Shown: piece after piece, positions 43,950 to 52,795 of the stretch
Layout of the letters: each line of letters begins with the position of its first letter
Position numbering within the stretch: the stretch's first letter is position 1
Assembly (NCBI RefSeq): GCF_018617875.1
Contig: NZ_JACSKZ010000003.1
Location: forward strand, 1-64,000
DNA from: Exiguobacterium algae
GTDB lineage: Bacteria; Bacillota; Bacilli; Exiguobacteriales; Exiguobacteriaceae
DNA: 64,000 nt
Reading direction: 5' to 3'
Made by a program: the position numbers and the translations under genes
The notes under the pieces: generated by a model
The model's database searches: none
What the model was told of the DNA's origin: nothing
Seen by the model: only the letters and a program-made list of their open reading frames with translations

Positions 43950-44097
43950 TGGTTGACCACCTTTAACTCCAGGATTCATACATTGCTATTATACCTTAAT
44001 CCATGCATATCCTAGCTTCCTTTTCAAACATTTGGTAGAATGAGGTCAAATGACTGTATAGCCGGACGAAGGGTTCGGCGATAGAAAGGGTGGCTGT

Positions 44098-44721
44098 ATG
44101 CGCGACGCAACTTCAATTCAAACTTTGGCAGATTGCCTTCATTATATGCAGGTTGGCGAGATTGATCGAGCCATCGCCCTCTTTCCTGAGGAAGTGCGTG
44201 ACCACTTCCCTAAAGAACTTCGAAAAATCCACTTGTTTCATATTGAAAAGAACGGACTATCCATCAATCAAATCGTAGCGCTTGCGAACGCTTTGACAGG
44301 AGAGCACTTGTCCGCGACAACGATTCAAAACTGGACGAAGCGAGAAGTTCGAAAAATCATCGGGGTACCTCGAATCGGTAAAAAGTATTCACTCCACCAA
44401 GCTGCCATCATTTATTTGCTCGACGATTTAAAGCATTTATTCTCATTAGAAGAGACGAGCTCACTGTTGGCCCTTGTTTTCAACAACCCCGACCGTGATG
44501 AGGATGATTTGATTTCACCGATCGATTTTTATCGACTGTACGCCGAGTATGCAAAATCGACAAGCCCGATCGATTTGCTCGATACCCGGGTGAGACGGTC
44601 ACTCGAAAAATCAGGGGACGCCCATCCGAACATCATTCATGTGCTTAAACTGTGTCTATACGCCCATCGCGTGACAACACTTGAATTAGAAGCGAAACAC
44701 TATTTAAACCGTTTCATTTGA
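44098..44721 (+). CDS. DUF1836-family protein with MerR-like HTH
   Basis: A 207-residue soluble protein. The segment LSATTIQNWTKREVRKIIGV followed by GKKYSLHQAAIIYLLDDLK is the DUF1836 signature, whose HTH resembles that of MerR proteins. Members are thought to regulate transcription, but the target is unknown. AAAGGGTGG lies 7 nt before ATG. Its own terminator follows. Confidence 0.8.
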   Translation: MRDATSIQTLADCLHYMQVGEIDRAIALFPEEVRDHFPKELRKIHLFHIEKNGLSINQIVALANALTGEHLSATTIQNWTKREVRKIIGVPRIGKKYSLHQAAIIYLLDDLKHLFSLEETSSLLALVFNNPDRDEDDLISPIDFYRLYAEYAKSTSPIDLLDTRVRRSLEKSGDAHPNIIHVLKLCLYAHRVTTLELEAKHYLNRFI

Positions 44722-44737
44722 TGAAGCGGTCTTTTTA
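44706..44737 (+). terminator. Terminator of the DUF1836 gene
   Basis: AACCGTTTCA / TGAAGCGGT stem (G-U pairs) over the stop codon, followed by CTTTTTAT. Confidence 0.65.
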
Positions 44738-44741
44738 TATG

Positions 44742-44771
44742 CAAAAACACCAGTCGCATGGACTGGTGTTC
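44742..44771 (-). terminator. Terminator of the LURP-one-like gene
   Basis: AACACCAGTC / GACTGGTGTT stem followed by T5 on the minus strand. Confidence 0.8.
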
Positions 44772-44778
44772 GTCATGA

Positions 44779-45261
44779 TTAGGATACAGATGCTGCAACC
44801 GGCATCCGGGATTTGACTGTGAGCGTCTTCAAGACCGATAGCAGTTCAAACATCGAAAGTTGATCTGCTTCCTTCGTCAAGCAGTACGTGTCGTGTCCTT
44901 GTTTGCGAAGTTCTGCGACAAGCTTGCCTGCTTTATCCCGTACACTGAATTTGTATCGTTCGACATCGTATTGAATCGTGAAGAGTCCGCGTTCATAGAC
45001 GTTGTACTCGCACTTTTTCCCGAATAAAGAGAATTTATCTTTCAGCTGACCAATCGCCTGTCCATCATGGTTCATCACGACCCATTTTTGGCAGTTTGGG
45101 ATGTACTTCCCGTGGGCGATTTGTCTACCAGACAAATTGTGCACTTGGACACTGCCTTCCGCGTCGCGGTGAACAGATCCGATCGCATCATTTGTTTCAT
45201 CATAAATGGTTGCTTCGCCTTGTGTAAAAACGCAACCTTTTACATAAATTAATTTGCGCAC
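44779..45261 (-). CDS. LURP-one/Tubby-like fold protein (tentative)
   Basis: A 160-residue, beta-rich protein of repeated strand motifs: EATIYDETNDAIGSVHR, GKYIPNCQKWVVMNHDGQAIGQL, CEYNVYERGLFTIQYDV, RYKFSVRDKAGKLVAEL. This repeated 'x-V-x-D-x-x-G' pattern resembles LURP-one-related proteins of bacteria; no catalytic residues are visible. GTG start with AGGAGG 8 nt upstream. Monocistronic. Confidence 0.5.
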   Translation of the reverse strand: MRKLIYVKGCVFTQGEATIYDETNDAIGSVHRDAEGSVQVHNLSGRQIAHGKYIPNCQKWVVMNHDGQAIGQLKDKFSLFGKKCEYNVYERGLFTIQYDVERYKFSVRDKAGKLVAELRKQGHDTYCLTKEADQLSMFELLSVLKTLTVKSRMPVAASVS

Positions 45262-45478
45262 CGCTTTTTCCTCCTAGCACGTTCCAACCGCTCTATTTGT
45301 ATGTGTACGGTCGGTCATTCATTAAAAACCCCAAAAAAATATTTTTGTAGTTGTTTCTCTCTTCAACTACTACATATTTCATATGACGAAGATGATTATT
45401 GCATCGTTTAAAGAAAAAGACAACCCCTTTTTTTCGACATCATTTGTGATTCTGTCGAACTTGTGAACAGGGCCGTTC
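45262..45478. other. Intergenic stretch with one hairpin
   Basis: No gene seen. On the minus strand GTAGTTGAA / TTCAACTAC-type arms (45350-45373) are followed by A5TATTTTTTT, which may terminate the Mrr-like gene. The rest is AT-rich and holds the presumed promoter of the next minus gene. Confidence 0.4.
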
Positions 45479-45973
45479 TTAGCGCTTGAATCCCGCTTCT
45501 TTCAACAGTTGTTCCAGCTCCGTTCTTGCAATCAGACGAACTTGATTTGGAGCAGCCAATTCATACGCACCATCTGTAAATGTGGAGTTGGTCACAACCC
45601 ATCCTTCATGAACCTCATAATACGGAACGGCTGCCGCTATTTGTTGAACCGCCTCAAGGCCAACGACTTTTTCATACCGCTTCGCTTGAACGGCAATCGA
45701 CCATCCATCCGGTGTTTCTAATAATAAGTCAGCACCAAAATCACGTGATGCCGGTGTGACCGTCACTTTATAACCGAGCGCCGTAAACAGCTCTTCTAAA
45801 AACAATTCAAAATCCCGACCGTCCATGCGATCAATCCGGTCGATCGTCGACAGCCTGACTTTCCACAGAAGCCAAATCACCCCGAGTAGAATTGTCACGC
45901 CAATCATCCAAACCGGGGCATCGGCCCACCATAAAAGGAGTGACACAACGAGGCTCAGTACCATTCCAAACAT
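45479..45973 (-). CDS. Membrane-anchored Mrr-type restriction endonuclease-like protein
   Basis: A 164-residue protein with two hydrophobic helices at the N-terminus (about 5-35) followed by a PD-(D/E)xK nuclease-like domain: the motif DFGADLLLETPDGWSIAVQAKRY gives the D...(D/E)xK-type site (Asp, Gln-Ala-Lys). Related Mrr_cat proteins cut modified DNA; membrane-anchored, single-domain members are common and of unknown function. ATG at 45973 has AAGGGAA at 9 nt; a GTG upstream is also open. Confidence 0.75.
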   Translation of the reverse strand: MFGMVLSLVVSLLLWWADAPVWMIGVTILLGVIWLLWKVRLSTIDRIDRMDGRDFELFLEELFTALGYKVTVTPASRDFGADLLLETPDGWSIAVQAKRYEKVVGLEAVQQIAAAVPYYEVHEGWVVTNSTFTDGAYELAAPNQVRLIARTELEQLLKEAGFKR

Positions 45974-46099
45974 ATCAATCGTTCCCTTCCCTATTCTCTC
46001 TATCACTTTACCGTTTCGAGGGCAGGAAATGAAAGGGGCATCTGTCGAATGTAATAGAGGATGTGCCCGATTGATTTACAGAAGGAGGGATTATCGTTC

Positions 46100-48274
46100 A
46101 TGGAGAACAGATCGAATCTCCAAAGTGAGCTATTGCAAGCTTTACCCTACGGTGTCGCCCTGATCCAGAAAGATGGAACGATCGTCCAAGCGAACCGTCC
46201 TTTCATGGAGCAGTTCCCTGAAAACTTACAAACGAAATCAAACTTATTCCATATGGTGAACCAATCACCGATTACGATGGAATTATCGCGCCGCATGGAG
46301 CAAGGATTGCCTTGGATGTATGAATTGCCGACGATGCGTGTCCATGCGATTCCGTGGGAGGAAGGATATATCCTGTCAATCGAACCCCTCCCGCTCGATA
46401 CACGTGTGACCATTCAACATAATGCCTTTGAGGCGATGATGCATACAGAACTCGATATGGCGATGATCATGACCGACGCCAATCTTTTAATCACGCGATT
46501 CAATCAAGGGGCGACCGAGCTATTCGGATATGCCCCCCATGAAGTTCTTTATGAAATGACTCCTTTTGCTTTATTCGAATCAAGAGAATTGAGTGAAAAA
46601 CGGACAAACTACCAAGACGAGATGGAACGTCTTCTCTCGTTCGAACAAATGCTTCGCGTCGCGCTGGATAAAGGCGACCGGGAGTGGAAGTTTCAACGGA
46701 AAGACCGGACCCACTTTGTAGGAAAGCTGTTCATGCACCCGGTTTATGAACAAGAACAACTTGTCGGATTCTTCTTTTTCGTCTTCGATGTCAGTTCAGA
46801 AATTCAACTGAAAGGCGAGCTCCAACACAAGGAGCAACGGTATCGTATGTTCGCCGAATCGGTGATTGAAGCGGTGCTGTTTCATGAAAACGGCATGATT
46901 CTCGATGCCAACAAAGCGGCCGAGACCATTTTCCGCATCCCTGCAGATGAAATGGTCGGGAGACAGACCATCGAGTTTATAGCTGAAGGATACCGGGCTG
47001 ACGTGCTCCGTCGTATCCGGAACCATATTCAAACGCCTTACGAAGTGATTGGAAGAAGAGAAGATGGGACATTTTTAGAGATGGAAGTGTACCCGAAAGA
47101 AGTCACCTACCAAGGACAAACACTTCGTGTTGCTGTCATGCGTGATATTAGTGACCGTAAAAAAATCGAGCGAATGCTCGAGCGGGAAAAGAATGCGATT
47201 GCCAGACAGCGAGACATCATCCAATCAATTTTACAAGCGTCGAACGAGGCGTTCGTCCTGACCGAATCAAACGGGAGTGTCCTCTTCATGAACGTGCATG
47301 CCAGACGGTTGATGGACTTGCCTGGAATCGCCCCGAACAAAATTCAGGAGCGCATCCCCCTCTTGTCCACGTTCCGTCCGCGTGACCGGTCTGAAATGCT
47401 TAAAAAAATGGACATCTTGCTCGATGGGACAGCTCGGGAGGTCTCGATGCGTTTCTCGATCCCACAACCGAACGACCGGGATGAACAATACTACGAGATG
47501 TATGGCACCAGTATGGATACAAAACGCCAAATCGGAATGGACAGCGGCTACTTGTTCGTGTTTCGAAATCGAACCGAGGAAGAACGTATGGACCAAATCA
47601 AAAATGAATTGGTCAGCACGGTCTCCCACGAGCTCCGCACCCCCCTCTCGTCATTATCCGGGTATATTGAGCTCATGCTCAATCGTGAACTGACACCCGA
47701 CAAACGGGAACGATTCTTAAAGACGATGTCAAAAGAGGCCAAGCGACTCACAGATTTATTGAACGATTTCCTTGATATTCAACGTATGGAAGACGGACAT
47801 CAAGAATATAAACGAAATCATTTCTCGTTGAACGAACTCGTGCGGGAAGTCGTCGAGCGATTCCGGGAAACCGGTGACCATTCCATCCACTTCGACGATG
47901 CCGAAAAACCGCTCTTCTTAATCGCTGACCGGGCACGGATTGAACAGGTTCTCGTCAACTTGATTTCCAATGCGATTAAATACTCCCCGAACAGTCATGA
48001 AGTCGAAGTGCGCATTCGTCATGAACGTAATCAGGCTCACGTGTCGATCAAAGATTATGGAATCGGGATTCCGGAACATGCGTTTGAACAGTTATTCCAA
48101 AAATTTTATCGAGTGGATAACTCGGATACTCGACAAATCGGCGGGACCGGTCTCGGGCTTTCGATTTGTAAGGAAATCATTGAATCCCATGGAGGAAGTA
48201 TCGAAGTCGAATCGACTGTCGGAGAAGGATCGACCTTCACGTTTACGTTGGACATAGCGGAGGAGACACCATGA
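46100..48274 (+). CDS. Cytosolic multi-PAS sensor histidine kinase
   Basis: A 724-residue kinase without membrane segments. Four PAS-type regions can be placed at about 1-100, 117-235, 245-360 and 378-490, followed by HisKA with the phospho-accepting His510 (TVSHELRTPLSSLSGY) and an HATPase domain to the end (FYRVDNSDTRQIGGTGLGLS). No response regulator lies near, so it is an orphan. Its stop overlaps the ATG of an SDR gene. ATG at 46100 has GAAGGAGGG 9 nt upstream. Confidence 0.9.
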   Translation: MENRSNLQSELLQALPYGVALIQKDGTIVQANRPFMEQFPENLQTKSNLFHMVNQSPITMELSRRMEQGLPWMYELPTMRVHAIPWEEGYILSIEPLPLDTRVTIQHNAFEAMMHTELDMAMIMTDANLLITRFNQGATELFGYAPHEVLYEMTPFALFESRELSEKRTNYQDEMERLLSFEQMLRVALDKGDREWKFQRKDRTHFVGKLFMHPVYEQEQLVGFFFFVFDVSSEIQLKGELQHKEQRYRMFAESVIEAVLFHENGMILDANKAAETIFRIPADEMVGRQTIEFIAEGYRADVLRRIRNHIQTPYEVIGRREDGTFLEMEVYPKEVTYQGQTLRVAVMRDISDRKKIERMLEREKNAIARQRDIIQSILQASNEAFVLTESNGSVLFMNVHARRLMDLPGIAPNKIQERIPLLSTFRPRDRSEMLKKMDILLDGTAREVSMRFSIPQPNDRDEQYYEMYGTSMDTKRQIGMDSGYLFVFRNRTEEERMDQIKNELVSTVSHELRTPLSSLSGYIELMLNRELTPDKRERFLKTMSKEAKRLTDLLNDFLDIQRMEDGHQEYKRNHFSLNELVREVVERFRETGDHSIHFDDAEKPLFLIADRARIEQVLVNLISNAIKYSPNSHEVEVRIRHERNQAHVSIKDYGIGIPEHAFEQLFQKFYRVDNSDTRQIGGTGLGLSICKEIIESHGGSIEVESTVGEGSTFTFTLDIAEETP

Positions 48275-49341
48275 ACAATTATGCCTTTACCGGATTCCCT
48301 GGATTTTTAGCCGGAAAAATGATTGCCCATCTCGCTGCTTTACCCGACCAAATCGGGACCATTTACGCGCTACATCTTCCCAATCAACGGGAGGACGCGC
48401 TCGTGTTACGGCAAGAATTGCTGACGACTACTTCATTAACAGAAGACCAACTCGTCTTAGTGGAAGCCGACATCACGTTGCCGGAAGTCATCATTGACCC
48501 GATCATGCGTTCCATGATTGAACGAAGTGTGACGCATGTGTTTCATTTAGCGGCCGTCTATGATTTGAGTGTGCCGTATGATGTCGGGTATCGAATCAAC
48601 ATACTCGGGACGAAACATGTGACCGCTTTTGCAAAACGTTCGGCTCTTTTGAAGCGATATGTGTATTTCAGTACCGCCTATGTCGCCGGGAGACGAAAGG
48701 GCACGGTCTACGAAAACGAGCTTTGGCACCGCGCCCAATTTAAAAACCATTATGAAGCAACGAAATATGAAGCGGAGGCACTCGTCTCTCGAGAAATGGG
48801 GACGATACCCATCACCATCATTCGACCGGGCATCGTCATCGGGCATAGCCATACCGGGGAGACAAAAAAATTCGACGGGGTGTACTTTGTATTAAAGTTG
48901 ATGGATCAGGTACGCCAACTTGCTCCTTTGCCATACATCGGACGAGCCAATGTCGAGGTCAATCTCGTTCCTTACGATTATGTAGTGAGAGCGACCGCTT
49001 ATCTGGCTCATGCGCCAGTTGGCGTAAAACGTACCTTCCACCTGACCGACCCGTTCCCACACGGCGCACGTGAGGTGTATCGTATGCTCCATGAAGCGAT
49101 GTTCCAGCGTTCGCCGCGCGGAACGATTCCTCATGTCGCAGCGGAAACGGCCTTTTCGGCACTTCATCTTCATGACCGGTATCATGTCCCACAGGAATTG
49201 CTCGACTACTTTAAGCATCAGGTTCATTTTGATACCACACAAACCATTCGGGCTTTGAACGGCACCGGAATCGTATGTCCGGACTTACAAGACTATCTCA
49301 CTTCAATCGTTGATTATTTCATGAAACACAAAACGCCCTGA
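48271..49341 (+). CDS. NAD(P)-binding SDR enzyme, extended/fatty-acyl-reductase-like
   Basis: The 356-residue protein has an atypical nucleotide motif (FTGFPGFLAGKMI), FHLAAVYDL, STAYVAG and the catalytic YEATKYEAE (Tyr-x3-Lys) pattern with the late IIRPGIVIGHS. This is nearest to the Male-sterility/NAD_binding_4 group, which reduces acyl-CoA or acts on thioester-linked chains; the substrate is unknown. It overlaps the kinase stop by 4 nt and ends in a perfect palindromic terminator. Confidence 0.8.
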   Translation: MNNYAFTGFPGFLAGKMIAHLAALPDQIGTIYALHLPNQREDALVLRQELLTTTSLTEDQLVLVEADITLPEVIIDPIMRSMIERSVTHVFHLAAVYDLSVPYDVGYRINILGTKHVTAFAKRSALLKRYVYFSTAYVAGRRKGTVYENELWHRAQFKNHYEATKYEAEALVSREMGTIPITIIRPGIVIGHSHTGETKKFDGVYFVLKLMDQVRQLAPLPYIGRANVEVNLVPYDYVVRATAYLAHAPVGVKRTFHLTDPFPHGAREVYRMLHEAMFQRSPRGTIPHVAAETAFSALHLHDRYHVPQELLDYFKHQVHFDTTQTIRALNGTGIVCPDLQDYLTSIVDYFMKHKTP

Positions 49342-49359
49342 TCAGGGCGTTTTGTGTTT
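49324..49359. terminator. Bidirectional terminator
   Basis: Perfect palindrome with arms AAACACAAAACGCCCTGA, between convergent genes. Confidence 0.85.
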
Positions 49360-50737
49360 AACCAATCAATAATTTCTCTTTCGGATAGCGAAGCTTCCGA
49401 TCGGCTTGACGTGCAACCGTGAACAGAATCGTCAGGGAGCCGACACGACCGAGGAGCATCATAAACATGATCAGCCCTTTCCCGAACATATTCAAGTCGG
49501 CCGTGATGCCGAGCGATAAGCCGACCGTACCGAAAGCTGAAACCGTTTCAAATAAAATGGCACTGGCCGGGAGATGACCGTTCGTCAAAATGACAAGTGA
49601 CGTAATGGTGAGGATAAAGAAGAAACTTGAGAAGGCGACGACATAAGCTTTTTTAATTTGAAAAACATCAATCGTCCGTTCCAAAATCACGGTCTCTTTT
49701 TTCCCTGCAATAAATGCCCACATGTCTGCTAAAATCACAGCCACAGTGGTCACTTTGATTCCTGAACCGGTTGAAGCCGCACCCGCTCCGATATACATCA
49801 AAATGAGGATGAGACCAATGGAGACTGGGGCCATCGCGGCGATGTCGATGGTATTAAACCCTGCTGTCCGTGTTGTAACTGCTTGAAAGAATGTGACGTG
49901 CAGTGCCTCACTGAAGGAACGACCGTGAAGCGAACCCTCGTTTGACACCCATTCGAAGAACAAGAGAGCTAACCAGGCAATCCCGTTAATGATGACGAGT
50001 GACGCAATCATGATTTTTGAATGTAGTGCGAGACGCTTCCAGACACGAACCTCTGCCACATCGGCAATCGTCGTAAATCCGAGACCCCCGATGATTAAAA
50101 GCAAGGACACGGTAAACACAATGGCGGTATTCTGTTCAAAGGACATCAGATTATCCGGCCAAAGCGCAAAACCGGCATTGTTGAATGCCGAGACGGCATG
50201 AAAGAAGCCGTAATGGACGGCTGACAAAAAGGAATAATCGCCGGTGCTGTATAATTCAAACGTCAAAAACAGCATCCCGATCAATTGAACAATGACGGTT
50301 GTAAATACGATGTTCCTTACCAATCGAACCGTTCCACCCGGTCCCGACAAATTCAATGATTCTTGAAGCAGGATACGCTGTTTGAGACCGATTTTTCTTC
50401 CTAATACACTGAGTAACATTAACGCAACCGTCATAAACCCGAGACCGCCTATTTGAATAAGCGTCACAATCACTAACTCACCAAACGTGTTAAATGACGA
50501 GCCGATATCCACAGTGGATAAACCTGTCACTGTACCGGCAGACGTTGCAATGAACAGACAATCGATCCAGGGTACGGCTTCATTTTGCGAAAAAGGCATG
50601 TACAACAAAGTTGCCCCAATCAAAATAGCGAATAAAAAACCCGCCGCGATAAATCGAGCCGGTTTTTCAAAAACCACTCGATACATGGCTTCGATGCGCT
50701 TTAAGCGCAGTTCACGCGCCGACAGTCGATGTCGCAT
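49358..50737 (-). CDS. ktrB: Potassium uptake channel subunit, TrkH/KtrB family
   Basis: A 459-residue membrane protein with four repeated M1-P-M2 units; filter-like segments are visible (SAGTVTGLSTVDIG, HAVSAFNNAGFA, AVTTRTAGFNTID, VSAFGTVGLSLGI). KtrB works with the cytosolic RCK subunit KtrA or KtrC, which is not encoded nearby. ATG at 50737 is used; GTG one codon upstream is equally close to the GGAG. Its terminator is shared with the SDR gene. Confidence 0.9.
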   Translation of the reverse strand: MRHRLSARELRLKRIEAMYRVVFEKPARFIAAGFLFAILIGATLLYMPFSQNEAVPWIDCLFIATSAGTVTGLSTVDIGSSFNTFGELVIVTLIQIGGLGFMTVALMLLSVLGRKIGLKQRILLQESLNLSGPGGTVRLVRNIVFTTVIVQLIGMLFLTFELYSTGDYSFLSAVHYGFFHAVSAFNNAGFALWPDNLMSFEQNTAIVFTVSLLLIIGGLGFTTIADVAEVRVWKRLALHSKIMIASLVIINGIAWLALLFFEWVSNEGSLHGRSFSEALHVTFFQAVTTRTAGFNTIDIAAMAPVSIGLILILMYIGAGAASTGSGIKVTTVAVILADMWAFIAGKKETVILERTIDVFQIKKAYVVAFSSFFFILTITSLVILTNGHLPASAILFETVSAFGTVGLSLGITADLNMFGKGLIMFMMLLGRVGSLTILFTVARQADRKLRYPKEKLLIG

Positions 50738-50839
50738 CACGAAATCTCCTTCATTCATAGTATTCTACGCATCATATTACGCCTCGGTTTTTAAAATGCC
50801 AATAAGAAAAATGTATGACTAACTCTTTTTTCGATTTTT

Positions 50840-50848
50840 TGGTATTAT
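50840..50848 (+). promoter_or_regulatory. Extended -10 box before the motAB operon
   Basis: TGGTATTAT fits TG-n-TATAAT with one mismatch. No sigma-D motif (TAAA-N15-GCCGATAT) is seen, in contrast to motility genes of B. subtilis. Confidence 0.45.
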
Positions 50849-50890
50849 GGGAGATAGACTTTAAGAATGTTGAGGAGGTTGAATGAAACC

Positions 50891-51130
50891 GTGGACCCTA
50901 GTACGGTAGATCATTCGATAGAGGATGTCTCACGAAGGTTGGAGCGACAATCACAATGTATGCCCGCTCACCTTTATTTTCAGCTAGAAGAGTTACTCAA
51001 TTGGTCACTCGAGCAAGAAGTCGTGAATCAATTGTACGCATTGTTAAAAAAATACGACGTATTAACCGATATAGAGCGTGAAGAAAGAAATATCAGCATC
51101 CAGATGCTGATCGATGAAAATGGCGCTTAA
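50891..51130 (+). CDS. Uncharacterised small protein upstream of motA
   Basis: A 79-residue, helical, acidic protein (start GTG at 50891) with a conserved-looking SIEDVSRRLERQSQCMPAHL segment; I do not recognise the family. AGGAGG is 12 nt upstream of this GTG and a longer frame opens with ATG at 50867. The same SD is better placed for an out-of-frame 8-codon ORF (ATG at 50883; MKPWTLVR). The gene is in the same transcript as motA and its end overlaps the upstream extension of motA. Confidence 0.5.
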   Translation: MDPSTVDHSIEDVSRRLERQSQCMPAHLYFQLEELLNWSLEQEVVNQLYALLKKYDVLTDIEREERNISIQMLIDENGA

Positions 51131-51215
51131 TTATCGGGAACGCATGTTGCGGGAGACGAGTAGCGTCTTCCGCTTTTTTCATCCCGATTTTTTCAGAAAG
51201 GTGGAAAACAAAGAC

Positions 51216-51998
51216 ATGGATGTCGTTACGTTAGTCGGACTCATACTCGGGTTCTTCACCCTCGTCGGTGGAATGTTATTAAAAGGCGCGGGGGTTGCGC
51301 CACTGATCAACCCTGCAGCAATGGTCATTATTTTCGTCGGAACGATTGCCGCCGTGACCATCGCGGTTTCTAAAGAACAACTTTTTAATGTACCGAATTT
51401 ATTTAAAATTTTGTTCAAAAAGCAGGAGCTACCAAGCAAGACCGGTTTATTAACGCAGTTTGTCGATTTATCAACACAAGCTCGAAAAGAAGGTCTTCTT
51501 TCATTAGAAACTGCACTCGAACAAGTTGAAGTTCCGTTCCTGCGGCAAGGCATGATGATGGTCATCGATGGCCAACCATCTGAATACATCGCTGAAGTCA
51601 TGTCACGCGACATCGAAAACATGGAACAACGACATAAAGCAAATGCCGACGTCTTTACACAGGCAGGAACTTATGCCCCAACGCTCGGGGTATTAGGTGC
51701 CGTTATCGGTTTGATTGCAGCGTTAAAAGATTTATCTGATATCGAGAAGCTCGGACATGCCATCTCAGCCGCATTCGTTGCAACCCTGTTCGGGATTTTC
51801 ACCGGATACGTCCTTTGGTTCCCGTTCGCCAACAAGTTGAAGCAGTACTCGAAAAGTGAAGTCGTGATTAAAGAAATGATGATTGAAGGGATTTTATCCA
51901 TTCAAAGTGGTGAATCTCCAAAAACGCTAGAAGATAAGCTGTCTGTGTATTTGTCTCCAAAGGAGCGAGCTGACTATGAAGCGCAAAAAGAAACATGA
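51216..51998 (+). CDS. motA: Flagellar motor stator protein MotA
   Basis: Stator subunit with four membrane helices, 260 residues. The sequence follows B. subtilis MotA throughout: VTLVGLILGFFTLVGGMLLKG, DGQPSEYIAEVM, QAGTYAPTLGVLGAVIGLIAAL and HAISAAFVATLFGIFTGYVLW. ATG at 51216 agrees with the family N-terminus; the SD (AAAGGTGG) is 11 nt away, and GTG at 51201 is possible. MotB overlaps by 23 nt. Confidence 0.94.
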   Translation: MDVVTLVGLILGFFTLVGGMLLKGAGVAPLINPAAMVIIFVGTIAAVTIAVSKEQLFNVPNLFKILFKKQELPSKTGLLTQFVDLSTQARKEGLLSLETALEQVEVPFLRQGMMMVIDGQPSEYIAEVMSRDIENMEQRHKANADVFTQAGTYAPTLGVLGAVIGLIAALKDLSDIEKLGHAISAAFVATLFGIFTGYVLWFPFANKLKQYSKSEVVIKEMMIEGILSIQSGESPKTLEDKLSVYLSPKERADYEAQKET

Positions 51999-52758
51999 TC
52001 ATGAAGAACATATTCCTGAAGGTTGGCTCATTCCTTATGCCGACTTATTGACGCTCCTACTCGCACTGTTTATCGTATTGTTTGCGTCCAGTAACATTGA
52101 CCAAGTGAAGTTAGAGAAAATGTCCCGTTCATTCAATCAAATCTTCTCCGGCGGGATTAGCGTCTTCCAAGCATCTACCGCTTCGAATAGTGATATCGAC
52201 CGTACAGATCGGAACAACACAACGAGTGCCAACCCGCGAACATTTGAGTTGGCACAACTAGACGAACTAAAGGATGAAGTCAATCAATACATCGAAAAGA
52301 ACGGGTTAGAGAGCCAAATCAAAGCAACGATCAACTCTAACGGATTAGTGCTTACCATTCAAGATCGTGCCCTATTTAATGTTGGTGAAGCGACACTGGA
52401 TCAGAGCGCGCGTGAAGTCGCCCGCAACATCAGTAACATTCTTGAAAAGGCCGGAAAACGGGAAATCGTTGTTTCAGGACATACGGATAATATTCCAATC
52501 AACACAGCCCGCTTCCCGTCCAACTGGGAACTCAGCTCTGCACGGGCCACAGCATTCATGCGCCAGTTATTAACGAATGACGCCTTGAATCCAGCCCAGT
52601 TCACGTTGGCGAGTTACGGTGAATATAAACCCATTGCGACAAATGACACCGAAGCAGGTCGATCTAAAAACCGACGTGTTGAAGTGTTGATCAAACCGCT
52701 CGTCGACTTGACGGAAGGTGAACCGCAAATGTTCGAAACAATTGTGTTACCGAACTAA
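51976..52758 (+). CDS. motB: Flagellar motor stator protein MotB
   Basis: A 260-residue stator subunit: one membrane helix with the proton-binding Asp23 (YADLLTLLLALFIVLFA), a plug region, and a C-terminal OmpA-like peptidoglycan-binding domain (VVSGHTDNIPI and NRRVEVLI). MotB-type residues around Asp23 favour H+ over Na+ drive. Overlap with motA means coupled translation. The operon ends in a strong terminator. Confidence 0.95.
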   Translation: MKRKKKHDHEEHIPEGWLIPYADLLTLLLALFIVLFASSNIDQVKLEKMSRSFNQIFSGGISVFQASTASNSDIDRTDRNNTTSANPRTFELAQLDELKDEVNQYIEKNGLESQIKATINSNGLVLTIQDRALFNVGEATLDQSAREVARNISNILEKAGKREIVVSGHTDNIPINTARFPSNWELSSARATAFMRQLLTNDALNPAQFTLASYGEYKPIATNDTEAGRSKNRRVEVLIKPLVDLTEGEPQMFETIVLPN

Positions 52759-52761
52759 CCA

Positions 52762-52795
52762 CACCCACTTCACGTATGAAGTGGGTGCTTTTTTT
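52762..52795 (+). terminator. Terminator of motAB
   Basis: CACCCACTTC / GAAGTGGGTG stem followed by CTTTTTTT. Confidence 0.85.

Noticed and set aside
49324-49359. Large perfect palindromes between genes considered as recombination or attachment sites
   Set aside because: Each lies between convergent genes with A and T tracts at the ends, as expected for bidirectional terminators; no integrase or transposase gene is in the window.
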